Shown piece by piece: positions 7,323-16,166 of a stretch of DNA of 64,000 nucleotides (the stretch's first letter is position 1; each line of letters begins with the position of its first letter). Source of the stretch: Schaalia georgiae DSM 6843 (GTDB lineage: Bacteria > Actinomycetota > Actinomycetes > Actinomycetales > Actinomycetaceae); contig NZ_AUBM01000011.1 in assembly GCF_000429245.1 (NCBI RefSeq), positions 62,001 to 126,000 of the forward strand. The letters are read 5' to 3'. The notes beneath the pieces were generated by a model. It was not told where the DNA came from and ran no database searches. It saw only the letters and a program-made list of their open reading frames with translations. The position numbers and the translations under genes were made by a program.

Positions 7323-8404
7323 TCGGTCTGATTGCGGCGTTCGTTATCGCGATGGCCATCTCGATCAGCGGAACGCCCCTGCTCATCCGCTACCTCATCA
7401 CCCACCAGTACGGCCAGTTCATCCGCCAGGACGGCCCGACCCAGCACCTCACCAAGAGGGGCACGCCCACCATGGGCGGCCTGGTCATTATCATCGCGGC
7501 AGTGGTCGCCTGGCTGGTGGGCTCCTTGATCACCGGAGTGGGCCCATCGTGGTCCGGAGTGCTCCTGGTCTTCCTCTTCGTGGGCCTGGGCGCCATCGGC
7601 CTGCTCGACGACGGCATCAAGATCATGCGCCAACGCTCGCTCGGCCTGCACCCCAGTGGCAAGATAGCCGGCCAGGTGGGGGTCGCCTCCCTCTTCGCCA
7701 TCGGCACCCTGGTCGGCCCCAACGCCTACGGGCAGGTGCCGGGCACCCTGTCGATCTCCGTGGCCCGCCCCACCGCCCTGACCCTGGGCTTCGCCGGCTT
7801 CGCCCTCGGAGTGGTCCTCTACCTGCTGTGGACCAATCTCATCGTCGCCGCGTGGTCGAACGCGACGAACCTGACGGACGGCCTCGACGGCCTGGCCACG
7901 GGGGCGTCGATTTTCGTCTTCGGCGCGTACACGTTCATCACCTACTTCCAGCGCATCCAGGACTGCACGGGCGGGACCGTGAACGTCACCAACTGCTACA
8001 CGACCCGCGACCCCCTGGATCTGGCGATCTTCTGCGCGGCCCTCATCGGGGCGCTGGCCGGGTTCCTGTGGTGGAACGCCTCTCCCGCCCAGATCTTCAT
8101 GGGCGACACTGGTGCCCTGGCTCTGGGGGGAGCGGTGGCCGGACTGTCGATCCTGACCCAGACCCAGGTCCTCGCCGTCGTCATCGGCGGGCTCTTCGTC
8201 CTGGTCGTGCTCTCCGACGTCATCCAGATCGGCGTGTTCAAGGCCACCGGCAAGCGGGTCTTCCGCATGGCGCCCCTGCACCACCACTTCGAGCTCAAGG
8301 GCTGGAAGGAGGTCACGATCGTGATCCGCTTCTGGCTGATAGCCGCGCTCTTCGCCGTGGCGGGGGCGGGCGCCTTCTACGCGGAGTGGGTGTCCGCCCG
8401 ATGA
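7319..8404 (+). CDS. mraY: Phospho-N-acetylmuramoyl-pentapeptide-transferase MraY
   Basis: Integral membrane enzyme that transfers phospho-MurNAc-pentapeptide from UDP to undecaprenyl phosphate, making lipid I. 361 residues with about ten transmembrane helices. Family motifs: the early FIRQDGPTQHLTKRGTPTMGG, the aspartate-rich GLLDDGIKI (Mg2+ site), NATNLTDGLDGLATG, GDTGALALGG, and the C-terminal histidine cluster FRMAPLHHHFELKGW. The start is the ATG of an ATGA overlap with murF. A separate ATGA overlap couples it to murD. Confidence 0.97.
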   Translation: MIGLIAAFVIAMAISISGTPLLIRYLITHQYGQFIRQDGPTQHLTKRGTPTMGGLVIIIAAVVAWLVGSLITGVGPSWSGVLLVFLFVGLGAIGLLDDGIKIMRQRSLGLHPSGKIAGQVGVASLFAIGTLVGPNAYGQVPGTLSISVARPTALTLGFAGFALGVVLYLLWTNLIVAAWSNATNLTDGLDGLATGASIFVFGAYTFITYFQRIQDCTGGTVNVTNCYTTRDPLDLAIFCAALIGALAGFLWWNASPAQIFMGDTGALALGGAVAGLSILTQTQVLAVVIGGLFVLVVLSDVIQIGVFKATGKRVFRMAPLHHHFELKGWKEVTIVIRFWLIAALFAVAGAGAFYAEWVSAR

Positions 8405-9855
8405 ACGCACTTCCGGCCCCCGCCTCGCCGATCGCGGTCGTCGGATGGGGGCGCAGCGGGCAGGGAGCCGCCGGGGCCCTCGCCTCGCGCGGATTCGACG
8501 TGCGCGCCTTCGACGCCAAGGGCGGCGGCCCCCTCCACTTCGACGAGGCCGCGGGGGTCCCCGTGTCCGTCGAGGCGGACGCCGGGGCACTGGCCGACCT
8601 GGTCGTGGACTCGGGGCCCGCCGCCGTCGTCGTGTCCCCGGGCGTCCCCCCGCGCTCGCCGGTGTTCGCCCGTGCCAGGGCGGCCGGGATCGAGGTGTGG
8701 GGCGAGGTGGAGCTCGCCTGGCGCCTCCAGGAGGCGGGCCCCCACGCCGGGCGGCCGTGGCTGTGCGTGACCGGGACCAACGGGAAGACCACGACGGTGG
8801 GGATGCTGGGGGAGATCCTGCGGGCGGGCGGGGCCGACGCCGTCGAAGTGGGCAACATCGGCACCCCGATCACACGCGCCATCGACTCCGCCGCCGGGGT
8901 CTTCGCCGTCGAACTGTCGAGCTTCCAACTGCACACGACCCGCTCGGTGTCCCCCCTGGCCTCGATCTGCCTGAACGTGGATGCCGACCACCTGGACTGG
9001 CACGGCAGCGCCGAGGCGTACGCGGCCGACAAGGCCCGCGTCTACGAGAACACGGTCCGAGCCTGCGTCTACCCCGCCTCGGACCGCCGCGTCGAGCGGA
9101 TGGTCGAGGACGCGGACGTCGTCGAGGGGGCGCGCGCAATCGGCCTGGCTCTCGGAGCCCCCTCGGTCTCGCAGCTCGGCATCGTGGAGGGCCTGCTGGT
9201 GGATCGCGCCTTCGTCGAGGACCGAGCCCACCACGCGCTCGCCCTGGCGCACGTGTCGGATCTGTCTGCCGCCTACGGGCCCCACCCCTCGGCGGCGGCG
9301 CTGTCGGACGCGCTGGCCGCGGCCGCGCTGGCGCGCGCGTACGGGGTCGAGGCGGAGGCCGTCGAGGAGGGGCTGCGTTCCTTCCGCCCCGCCGGGCACC
9401 GCCGCGCAATCGTCGGCCACGCGGCGGACCTGACGTGGATCGACGACTCGAAGGCGACGAACGCGCACGCGGCCCACGCCTCGTTGGCGGGCCTGCCCCC
9501 GCGCTCCGCAGTGTGGATCGTGGGCGGAGACGCCAAGGGCCAGGACTTCCACGACCTCATCAGGGCCGTCGAGCCGGTGCTGCGCGGCGTCGTCGTGATC
9601 GGCCGGGACCGCTCCGCGCTGGCCGCGGCCCTGGACGAGTGCGCCCCCGGGGTGCCGCGCGTGGAGGTCGACGGGCACGAGGACTGGATGTCCTCCGTGG
9701 TCAACGAGGCCGTCGCCCTGTCCGTCCCGGGCAACACGGTGGTCCTGGCGCCCGCCTGTGCCTCGTGGGACCAGTTCGAGAACTACGCGCGCAGGGGCGA
9801 GGCGTTCGCGGACGCCGTCCGGCGCCTGGCCGCGCAGTGGGGCGGGCGCCCATGA
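8401..9855 (+). CDS. murD: UDP-N-acetylmuramoylalanine--D-glutamate ligase MurD
   Basis: Mur ligase that adds D-glutamate to UDP-MurNAc-L-Ala. 484 residues. The N-terminal Rossmann-like nucleotide-binding domain begins VVGWGRSGQGAA. The ATP-binding P-loop VTGTNGKTTT is at about residue 123, with ELSSFQLHTT and LNVDADHLDWHGS in the central domain. The C-terminal domain carries FRPAGHRRAIVG, WIDDSKATNAHA and VWIVGGDAKGQDF. It is linked by ATGA overlaps to both mraY and ftsW. Confidence 0.97.
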   Translation: MNALPAPASPIAVVGWGRSGQGAAGALASRGFDVRAFDAKGGGPLHFDEAAGVPVSVEADAGALADLVVDSGPAAVVVSPGVPPRSPVFARARAAGIEVWGEVELAWRLQEAGPHAGRPWLCVTGTNGKTTTVGMLGEILRAGGADAVEVGNIGTPITRAIDSAAGVFAVELSSFQLHTTRSVSPLASICLNVDADHLDWHGSAEAYAADKARVYENTVRACVYPASDRRVERMVEDADVVEGARAIGLALGAPSVSQLGIVEGLLVDRAFVEDRAHHALALAHVSDLSAAYGPHPSAAALSDALAAAALARAYGVEAEAVEEGLRSFRPAGHRRAIVGHAADLTWIDDSKATNAHAAHASLAGLPPRSAVWIVGGDAKGQDFHDLIRAVEPVLRGVVVIGRDRSALAAALDECAPGVPRVEVDGHEDWMSSVVNEAVALSVPGNTVVLAPACASWDQFENYARRGEAFADAVRRLAAQWGGRP

Positions 9856-11135
9856 GCGCGCGCGGCGCCCAGAGGGGGGCGGGAGCCAAACGCCGCTGGC
9901 GGCTCGGCGCTCCGGAGCTCCCACGCATCCGCTTCGGGTCGGGCCAGGTCCACGAGGACAATCCGGCGGTCACCTACTACCTCATTGTGCTCCCCACGCT
10001 GGTCCTCGTGTTCATCGGCATGGTGATGGGTTTTTCCGCGCAGACGGTCACGAACATCGCCCGGGGCAACAACCCCTACCTGGAGTACGTCAAGCCCGCG
10101 ATCATCATCGTGGTGGCCGTGATCGTCGCCATGGCGGCCTCGCGGGTGCCCCGCAACTGGTGGTACATGGCTGCGATCCCCATGTTCGCCGTGTCGGTCG
10201 TGTTCCAGACGCTTGTACTCAGCCCGTTGGGCATGGCCCAGGGCGGCAACGCCAACTGGGTGCGCCTGCCCGGCGGTTTCACGGCGCAGCCCTCCGAACT
10301 GCTCAAACTCGCGCTCATCATCCTGCTCGCCCAACTGGTCGAACGCCATCAGGGGCGGCTCGGCGACCTCAGGACGATGGCGAAGTGCGCGGCTGTTCCG
10401 CTGCTGATCGCCCTGGGCGCCGTCATGCTCGGGCGCGACATGGGCACCGCCATGGTCGTGTTCGCCGCCGCAGTCGGCGCGCTCTTCATCGCCGGGCTGC
10501 CCAAGAAGTGGTTCGTCGTCCTCGTTGCCCTGGCGAGCGCGGCCGCCGTGGTGCTGGTCATGTCGAACCCCACGCGCATCCGCAGGATCCTGGCGGTTCT
10601 GCCCGGAACGTCGGGCGAGAGGGACCTGTCCGCGCCCGAGCAGATCGACCACTCCCTGTGGGCGCTGGGCTCGGGTGGGCTGACTGGCCTGGGGGTGGGC
10701 GCATCGCGTGAGAAGTGGAACTACCTGCAAGCCGCGCACACGGACTTCATTTTGGCGATCATCGGTGAGGAACTGGGGCTGGGGGGGACGCTGCTGGTCC
10801 TGGTGTGCGTCGGCGCCCTGGTGACGGGCATGATGCGCGTGTGCCGCAACGCCCAGGACCCCTTCGTCGCCGTGGCCGCCGGTGGCACCGCCACGTGGAT
10901 CGGCGCCCAAACAGTCATCAACGTGCTCTCCGTCACGGGCATGGGGCCCGTCATCGGCGTCCCGCTGCCCCTGGTGTCCTACGGCGGGTCCTCGTTCCTG
11001 TTCACCGCGCTCGCCGTCGGCGTCGTCGCCTCCTTCGCGCGCGCTGGCGCCGGGATGTCCATGGTGGGGCGGCCCGATGAGGCCTCGGCCGGACGGGACC
11101 CCAGGGTGGCGCCGAAGAAGCGCTCCGCCCGATAG
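9852..11135 (+). CDS. ftsW: Septal peptidoglycan glycosyltransferase FtsW (SEDS family)
   Basis: Lipid II polymerase of the SEDS family that works with FtsI at the septum. 427 residues, about ten transmembrane helices, and a roughly 35-residue basic cytoplasmic N terminus. Diagnostic motifs: GNANWVRLPGGFTAQPSE, LGRDMGTAMVV, the loop with QIDHSLWALGSGGLTGLGVG, HTDFILAIIGEELG, and the C-terminal PLVSYGGSSFL. The start is the ATG of an ATGA overlap with murD. Its stop codon overlaps a -10-like TAGACT (11133-11138), a possible local promoter for murG. Confidence 0.97.
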   Translation: MSARGAQRGAGAKRRWRLGAPELPRIRFGSGQVHEDNPAVTYYLIVLPTLVLVFIGMVMGFSAQTVTNIARGNNPYLEYVKPAIIIVVAVIVAMAASRVPRNWWYMAAIPMFAVSVVFQTLVLSPLGMAQGGNANWVRLPGGFTAQPSELLKLALIILLAQLVERHQGRLGDLRTMAKCAAVPLLIALGAVMLGRDMGTAMVVFAAAVGALFIAGLPKKWFVVLVALASAAAVVLVMSNPTRIRRILAVLPGTSGERDLSAPEQIDHSLWALGSGGLTGLGVGASREKWNYLQAAHTDFILAIIGEELGLGGTLLVLVCVGALVTGMMRVCRNAQDPFVAVAAGGTATWIGAQTVINVLSVTGMGPVIGVPLPLVSYGGSSFLFTALAVGVVASFARAGAGMSMVGRPDEASAGRDPRVAPKKRSAR

Positions 11136-11162
11136 ACTGGGGCCCGATCGTTAGGAGTTCAC

Positions 11163-12281
11163 GTGGTCAAGGTTGTCATGGCCGGTGGCGGGACTGCGGG
11201 GCACGTCAACCCGCTGCTCGCCACGGCGGCGCAGTTGCGGGACCTGGGGTGCGAGGTGGCCGTTCTGGGCACCGCCCAGGGCCTGGAGGCGGATCTGGTG
11301 CCCGCAGCGGGCTTCCCCCTAGTCGAGATCCCGAGGGTCCCCCTGCCCCGCCGCCCCTCGCTGGAGTTCTTCTCGCTTCCGTCGCGGTGGCGCTCCGCCC
11401 GGCGCTTGTGCGAGGAGGTCCTGGAGGGGGCGGACGTACTGGTGGGGTTCGGCGGCTACGTGTCGACTCCGGCCTACACCGCGGCGCACAGGATGGACGT
11501 GCCAGTGGTCGTCCACGAGCAGAACGCCAGACCGGGTATAGCGAACAAGGTCGGGGCCCGCCGCGCCCGGGTGGTCGCCCTCACCTTCGACTCGTCGCCA
11601 CTGAGGGCGAAGCGCGGGCGGACCGTCACCACGGGGCTGCCGCTGCGGGCAGCCATCGCGTCCCTGGCGCTGCGGCGCAGTGACGCGGACGGGGCCAAAC
11701 GCTCCCGCGAGGAGGCGGCCTCGCGCCTCGGCATCGACCCGAGTGCCCACACGCTCCTGGTCACAGGGGGGTCACTGGGGGCGCTCCACATCAACGAGCA
11801 GATGACGGTGGCGGCCGGCGCGCTGCCCGACGGCGCCCAGGTGGTCCACCTCACGGGGCGGGGGAAGGACGCCCCAGTCCGCGAGGCGGTCTGCGCTGCG
11901 GGCGTGGGGGAGCGCTGGCTGGTCATCGACTACCTGTCCCAGATGGAGGACGCCCTGGCCGTCGCGGACCTGGTGGTGTGCCGCTCGGGCGCTGGAACCG
12001 TGGCGGAGATGGAGGCCCTGGGGCTGCCCTGCGTGTACGTGCCGCTGCCGATCGGCAACGGCGAGCAGAGGCTCAACGCCGCCGACCACGTGGCGGCGGG
12101 CGGCGCGCAGTTGTTCGCAGACAAGGACTTCACAGCCGATGTCGTGCGGAACACGGTCTTCCCGCTGCTCGGCTCTGCCCGGCTGCACGCTATGGCCAGC
12201 GCCTCACGCCAACTGGGACGCGCGGGCGCCGCGGCCGAGCTGGCGGGGATCGTCATCGACGTGGCGCGGGGTGGGCGCTGA
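11163..12281 (+). CDS. murG: Undecaprenyldiphospho-muramoylpentapeptide beta-N-acetylglucosaminyltransferase MurG
   Basis: Membrane-peripheral GT-B glycosyltransferase that adds GlcNAc to lipid I, giving lipid II. 372 residues. The N-terminal lipid-acceptor domain contains the glycine-rich GGGTAGHVNPLLA and VVHEQNARPGIANK. The C-terminal UDP-GlcNAc domain has VTGGSLGALHIN, a CRSGAGTVAEMEALGLP signature and a glutamine-containing GNGEQRLNA loop. The start is GTG at 11163 with TTAGGAG seven bases upstream; an ATG six codons later is possible. The stop overlaps the murC start. Confidence 0.96.
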   Translation: MVKVVMAGGGTAGHVNPLLATAAQLRDLGCEVAVLGTAQGLEADLVPAAGFPLVEIPRVPLPRRPSLEFFSLPSRWRSARRLCEEVLEGADVLVGFGGYVSTPAYTAAHRMDVPVVVHEQNARPGIANKVGARRARVVALTFDSSPLRAKRGRTVTTGLPLRAAIASLALRRSDADGAKRSREEAASRLGIDPSAHTLLVTGGSLGALHINEQMTVAAGALPDGAQVVHLTGRGKDAPVREAVCAAGVGERWLVIDYLSQMEDALAVADLVVCRSGAGTVAEMEALGLPCVYVPLPIGNGEQRLNAADHVAAGGAQLFADKDFTADVVRNTVFPLLGSARLHAMASASRQLGRAGAAAELAGIVIDVARGGR

Positions 12282-13675
12282 TGGGCGGCCTCGACATCGC
12301 GGGCCGCTACCACTTCATCGGGATCGGCGGCGCGGGCATGAGCGTCGTCGCCGAGCTCCTCGCCTCGCGCGGGGCCCGCGTGTCAGGATCGGACCGGGCG
12401 GACTCGCCTGTCCTCGAGCGCCTCAGGGGCCTGGGGATCACCGTCTTCGTGGGGCACGACGCCGCCCACGTGCCCGCTGACGCCGTCGTCGTGGTGTCGA
12501 CGGCGATCCGCGAGTCGAACCCGGAGCTGGCAGCGGCCCGCAGGCGCGGCCAGAGGGTCGTCCACCGCTCCGAGGCGCTGGCCCTGGCCGCCACCGGTAT
12601 GCGCTTCGTGGGGGTCGCCGGCGCCCACGGGAAGACCACCACCTCGGGAATGCTCGCCGTCGCCCTGCGCAGCGCCGGGACGGACCCGTCCGTCGCGGTC
12701 GGCGGCACGGTCCCGCAGTTCGGCTCCGGCGCCCACCTGGGCACGGGGGACGTGTTCGTCGCCGAGGCCGACGAGTCGGATGGCTCCTTCCTCAACTACT
12801 CCCCGTCGGTGGAGATCGTGACGAATGTGGAGCCCGACCACCTGGACCGCTACGGCAGCCGCGAGGCCTTCGAGGCGGTCTTCGCCGAGTTCGCCGCCCG
12901 CCTGGTCCCCGGCGGCACACTGGTCGCCTGCGCGGAGGACCCCGGCGCCGCTCGCCTGGCCTCCCACGCGCGCGGCCGGGGCATCACCACCATCACCTAC
13001 GGGCGGCCGGGGCATTGCTCCGTGCTGCCCGACGCCGTCGTCGAGGACGTGGACTCCACCGCGTCGGGATCGACGGCGCGGGTGGTGTGGGACGGCCAGG
13101 AGGCCGTGCTCCGGCTGGCTGTCGCGGGCGAGCACAACGTGCTCAACGCCACGGCCGCCCTCTTGGCGGGGGCGGTGCTCGGAGTGGGCCTGCCCGAGAT
13201 GGCCACCGGCCTCGCCTCCTTCACAGGGACGGCCCGGCGCTTCGAGGAGCGCGGCCGGGTGGGCTCGCGCCGGCTCTTCGACGACTACGCCCACCACCCG
13301 ACCGAGGTGGCCGCCGCACTGCGCCAGGCGCGCGTCGTGGCGGGGGGAGGCGGCGTCACCGTCGTGTTCCAGCCGCATCTGTACTCGCGCACCCGCATTT
13401 TCGCGGGGCGCTTCGCCGAGGCGCTGGCCGCCGCCGACCATGTGGTCGTCACGGACGTCTACGCGGCGCGCGAGGACCCCGAGCCGGGCGTCGACTCGAC
13501 GCTGATCACATCGGCCCTGCCCGGCTCCCTCCACGTGCCCGACATGCACGAGGCCGCCCGGACCGGGGCGGGCCTGGTGGACGATGGGGGCATCCTCATC
13601 ACGATGGGAGCCGGGTCCATCACCTCGTGCGGGGCCGATGTCCTGGAGTGCTGGAGGCGGGGGGAGGCCCAGTGA
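12281..13675 (+). CDS. murC: UDP-N-acetylmuramate--L-alanine ligase MurC
   Basis: First amino-acid-adding Mur ligase; attaches L-alanine to UDP-MurNAc. 464 residues. The N-terminal domain begins HFIGIGGAGMS and has GSDRADSPVLERL. The ATP loop GAHGKTTTSGML is at about residue 113, followed by EADESDGSFLNYSP and NVEPDHLDRYG. The C-terminal domain has RRFEERG, DDYAHHPTEVAA and VVFQPHLYSRT. The start overlaps the murG stop as TGATG. In many genomes murB follows; here ftsQ follows directly through a GTGA overlap. Confidence 0.96.
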   Translation: MGGLDIAGRYHFIGIGGAGMSVVAELLASRGARVSGSDRADSPVLERLRGLGITVFVGHDAAHVPADAVVVVSTAIRESNPELAAARRRGQRVVHRSEALALAATGMRFVGVAGAHGKTTTSGMLAVALRSAGTDPSVAVGGTVPQFGSGAHLGTGDVFVAEADESDGSFLNYSPSVEIVTNVEPDHLDRYGSREAFEAVFAEFAARLVPGGTLVACAEDPGAARLASHARGRGITTITYGRPGHCSVLPDAVVEDVDSTASGSTARVVWDGQEAVLRLAVAGEHNVLNATAALLAGAVLGVGLPEMATGLASFTGTARRFEERGRVGSRRLFDDYAHHPTEVAAALRQARVVAGGGGVTVVFQPHLYSRTRIFAGRFAEALAAADHVVVTDVYAAREDPEPGVDSTLITSALPGSLHVPDMHEAARTGAGLVDDGGILITMGAGSITSCGADVLECWRRGEAQ

Positions 13676-14757
13676 GACCGCCCGCGCCCAGGCGCCCCGG
13701 CGGGGGGCCCCAAAGGGCCCCCGCCGGGGCGGGCCGCAGCCCCAACAGGCCGGAGGGCGCGCCCCCGCCCGGCGCCCGGCGCCCGGCGCCTGGGAACGGG
13801 ACCGGGGAGGGCGGGCCGACGGGGGCCCCGCCCGGTGCGGCAGACACTGGCGCACGGGCTGACCGGGGCTCCGAGCGCAGCCCCCGCACCTCCCCGGCCG
13901 GGCGCCCCACCGGCAAGGGGGACTCCCGCGCGGTGTCGCGCCCGGGCGCCGACGGGGCCGGGCAACTGGCCGCGGGCCGCGGGCGCCCGCCGGGAGCAGG
14001 GGGTGCCGCCCAGGTACTGGGGCCCGCGGGGAGCGCCACTGACATCGACGAGCGGCGGCGCGAGCGGGCGCGCGCGAAACGGAGGCTGGCGCTCACCCGC
14101 ACGGCCTCGGTGCTGGGCGCCCTCGTCGCCGTGTCGCTCGTGGTGTGGGGGATCTTCTTCTCCCCGCTCTTCGCTCTTTCGGTGTCCAGCGTGCGCGTGA
14201 GCGGCGTGGAGGGCACGTCCGTGGACGCAGCGCGTATCGCCTCGGCTGTCGCCGCTTTCGAGGGCACGCCGATCACGCGCCTGGACACGGGGCGCGTGCG
14301 CGAGGCCGTCATGGCGGACGTGGCCGTCAAGGACGCCGTCGTCTCGCGCAGGTGGCCGAGCGGGCTGATGATCGAGGTCACCGCGCGCCAGGGCGCCATG
14401 TACGAGGCCGTAGGGTCCTCCTACGCGCTGGTGGACTCAGAGGGCGTCGCCTTCGCCACGGTCGACGCCCGGCCAGCAGGGCTGCCCCTGGTTTCGCTGC
14501 CGGAGGAAGACCGCCAGCAGGCGGCAGCGGATGTCCTGGAGGCGTGGGACGCGCTGGACGGGAGCGTCCGCCAGGAGGTGGAGTCCCTGGCCTCGGACGG
14601 CGCCCAGGTGACGATCGCCCTGCGGGGCTCCAGGACCGTGAAGTGGGGCACCAGGGGGCAGGCCGTCCCCAAGGCCCAGGTGCTGGCGACCCTGCTGGCG
14701 CAGAGGTCCGCTTCGACTTACGATGTGTCGGTCCCGGCGCGGCCGGTGACCAGTTAA
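13672..14757 (+). CDS. ftsQ: Cell division protein FtsQ (POTRA domain)
   Basis: Bitopic divisome protein that recruits FtsL/FtsB and regulates FtsWI. 361 residues: an unusually long cytoplasmic tail of about 140 residues almost entirely Pro/Gly/Ala/Arg, one transmembrane helix (about 145-165), and then the POTRA domain (about 170-238). The POTRA domain begins SVSSVRVSGVEGTS and includes VSRRWPSGLMIEVTAR. The beta domain ends near KWGTRGQAVPKAQVL. The GTG start in the GTGA overlap with murC has a GGGGGAGG ribosome binding site, which supports the full-length tail. Family call is firm from POTRA plus position between murC and ftsZ. Confidence 0.94.
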   Translation: MRPPAPRRPGGGPQRAPAGAGRSPNRPEGAPPPGARRPAPGNGTGEGGPTGAPPGAADTGARADRGSERSPRTSPAGRPTGKGDSRAVSRPGADGAGQLAAGRGRPPGAGGAAQVLGPAGSATDIDERRRERARAKRRLALTRTASVLGALVAVSLVVWGIFFSPLFALSVSSVRVSGVEGTSVDAARIASAVAAFEGTPITRLDTGRVREAVMADVAVKDAVVSRRWPSGLMIEVTARQGAMYEAVGSSYALVDSEGVAFATVDARPAGLPLVSLPEEDRQQAAADVLEAWDALDGSVRQEVESLASDGAQVTIALRGSRTVKWGTRGQAVPKAQVLATLLAQRSASTYDVSVPARPVTS

Positions 14758-14778
14758 CACGCGGATCGGCCGCGTGTT
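14756..14778 (+). terminator. Hairpin at the ftsQ stop codon
   Basis: Perfect 9-base stem AACACGCGG / CCGCGTGTT with a 5-base loop, starting inside the ftsQ TAA stop. It is followed by GTCTTG rather than a run of Ts, so it may be a partial terminator or attenuator separating murC-ftsQ transcription from ftsZ. A second, looser inverted repeat (GAAGACGG at 14784-14791, CCGTCTTC at 14807-14814) lies just downstream. Confidence 0.6.
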
Positions 14779-14781
14779 GTC

Positions 14782-14810
14782 TTGAAGACGGGGGGACGGG
14801 GCTCTACCGT
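14782..14810 (+). promoter_or_regulatory. Candidate ftsZ promoter
   Basis: TTGAAG (14782-14787), 17-base spacer, TACCGT (14805-14810), predicting a start near 14817 and a leader of about 65 bases before the ftsZ ATG. The promoter lies between the two arms of the GAAGACGG/CCGTCTTC inverted repeat. Downstream, the leader contains a short inverted repeat (CAACCT / AGGTTG, about 14836-14855). Confidence 0.5.
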
Positions 14811-14882
14811 CTTCCCGACATACAGCACGTACAACATCAACCTTCCACTAGAGGTTGAAGGTTTGATGCAAGGGAGACATCC

Positions 14883-16166
14883 ATGGCTTCGCCGCAAAAC
14901 CACCTGGCAGTGATCAAAGTCGTTGGCGTCGGCGGCGGTGGCGTCAACGCCGTCAACCGCATGATCGAGGTCGGGCTCAAGGGCGTGGAGTTCATCGCCG
15001 TCAACACCGACGCCCAGGCGCTGCTCATGTCCGACGCTGAGACGAAGCTCGACATCGGCAGGGAGCTCACCCACGGCCTCGGCGCGGGCGCGGACCCGTC
15101 GGTCGGGCGCAAGGCGGCCGAGGACCACGTCGAGGAGATCACGGCGGCCCTCGACGGCGCGGACATGGTTTTCGTCACGGCGGGCGAGGGCGGCGGAACG
15201 GGTACCGGCGCGGCCCCCGTGGTCGCCAAGATCGCCCGCCAGGGCGGGGCCCTCACAGTCGGCGTCGTCACGCGGCCCTTCTCCTTCGAGGGGAACCGCC
15301 GCGCGGCCCAGGCCGAGACCGGCGTGGAGACCCTGCGCGGCGAGGTCGACACCCTCATCGTCATCCCGAACGACAGGCTGTTGGAGATCTCGGAGCTCAA
15401 CATCTCCGTGCTCGACGCGTTCAAGGCCGCCGACCAGGTGCTGTTGTCCGGCGTGCAGGGGATCACCGAGCTCATCACGACCCCCGGCCTCATCAACGTC
15501 GACTTCAACGATGTGAAGTCTGTCATGAAGGACGCGGGCAGTGCCCTCATGGGCATCGGCGCGGCCACCGGGGAGGACCGCGCCACCCGTGCGGTTGAGA
15601 CCGCGATCTCCTCGCCCCTGCTGGAGGCCTCCATCGACGGCGCCCATGGCGTGCTCATGTTCTTCCAGGGCGGCTCCGACCTGGGGCTGCGCGAGATCTA
15701 CGACTCCTCCCAGCTGGTCCGTGAGGCGGCGCACCCCGAGGCGAACATCATCTTCGGCAATGTCATCGACGACTCCCTCGGTGACGAGATCCGTGTCACT
15801 GTCATCGCTGCGGGGTTCGATGATGTCGCGGCGCCCCCCGTCTCGCACACCGCGACCATCCCGGCGGTCCCCGCGGTCCAGAAGGCCCCGGCGGTGTCCT
15901 CCGTGCGCCCCGCCCCCGCCTCCGACGGGGGCCGCGAGTCCGGCACGCTGGGCGACATCCCCGCCGTCAACCTGCGCCGCAACGCCCAGCACCGCGCGGA
16001 GACCCCGGCCGTGCGCCCCGCACCGGCGGCCAGGCCCGCCCCGGTCGAGGTTCCGGCCGTCGCCGAGTACGCCGAGGAGCCCTCCGAACCGGCGTCCTTC
16101 GAGGTCCCCCGGGTGTTCGAGGATCCGGCGGAGAAGGAGCTCGACATCCCGGACTTCCTGCGCTGA
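14883..16166 (+). CDS. ftsZ: Cell division GTPase FtsZ
   Basis: Tubulin homologue that polymerises into the Z-ring. 427 residues. The GTPase domain has [19 protein letters not shown], the tubulin signature [10 protein letters not shown] at about residue 103, NDRLLEI and [10 protein letters not shown]. After about residue 315 comes a Pro/Ala-rich linker of about 100 residues. The conserved C-terminal peptide ends [11 protein letters not shown], the segment bound by SepF, whose gene lies one gene away. FtsA is missing, as is normal in actinobacteria where SepF tethers the ring. The start has AGGGAG upstream; the stop overlaps the pgeF ATG. Confidence 0.98.
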   Translation: MASPQNHLAVIKVVGVGGGGVNAVNRMIEVGLKGVEFIAVNTDAQALLMSDAETKLDIGRELTHGLGAGADPSVGRKAAEDHVEEITAALDGADMVFVTAGEGGGTGTGAAPVVAKIARQGGALTVGVVTRPFSFEGNRRAAQAETGVETLRGEVDTLIVIPNDRLLEISELNISVLDAFKAADQVLLSGVQGITELITTPGLINVDFNDVKSVMKDAGSALMGIGAATGEDRATRAVETAISSPLLEASIDGAHGVLMFFQGGSDLGLREIYDSSQLVREAAHPEANIIFGNVIDDSLGDEIRVTVIAAGFDDVAAPPVSHTATIPAVPAVQKAPAVSSVRPAPASDGGRESGTLGDIPAVNLRRNAQHRAETPAVRPAPAARPAPVEVPAVAEYAEEPSEPASFEVPRVFEDPAEKELDIPDFLR

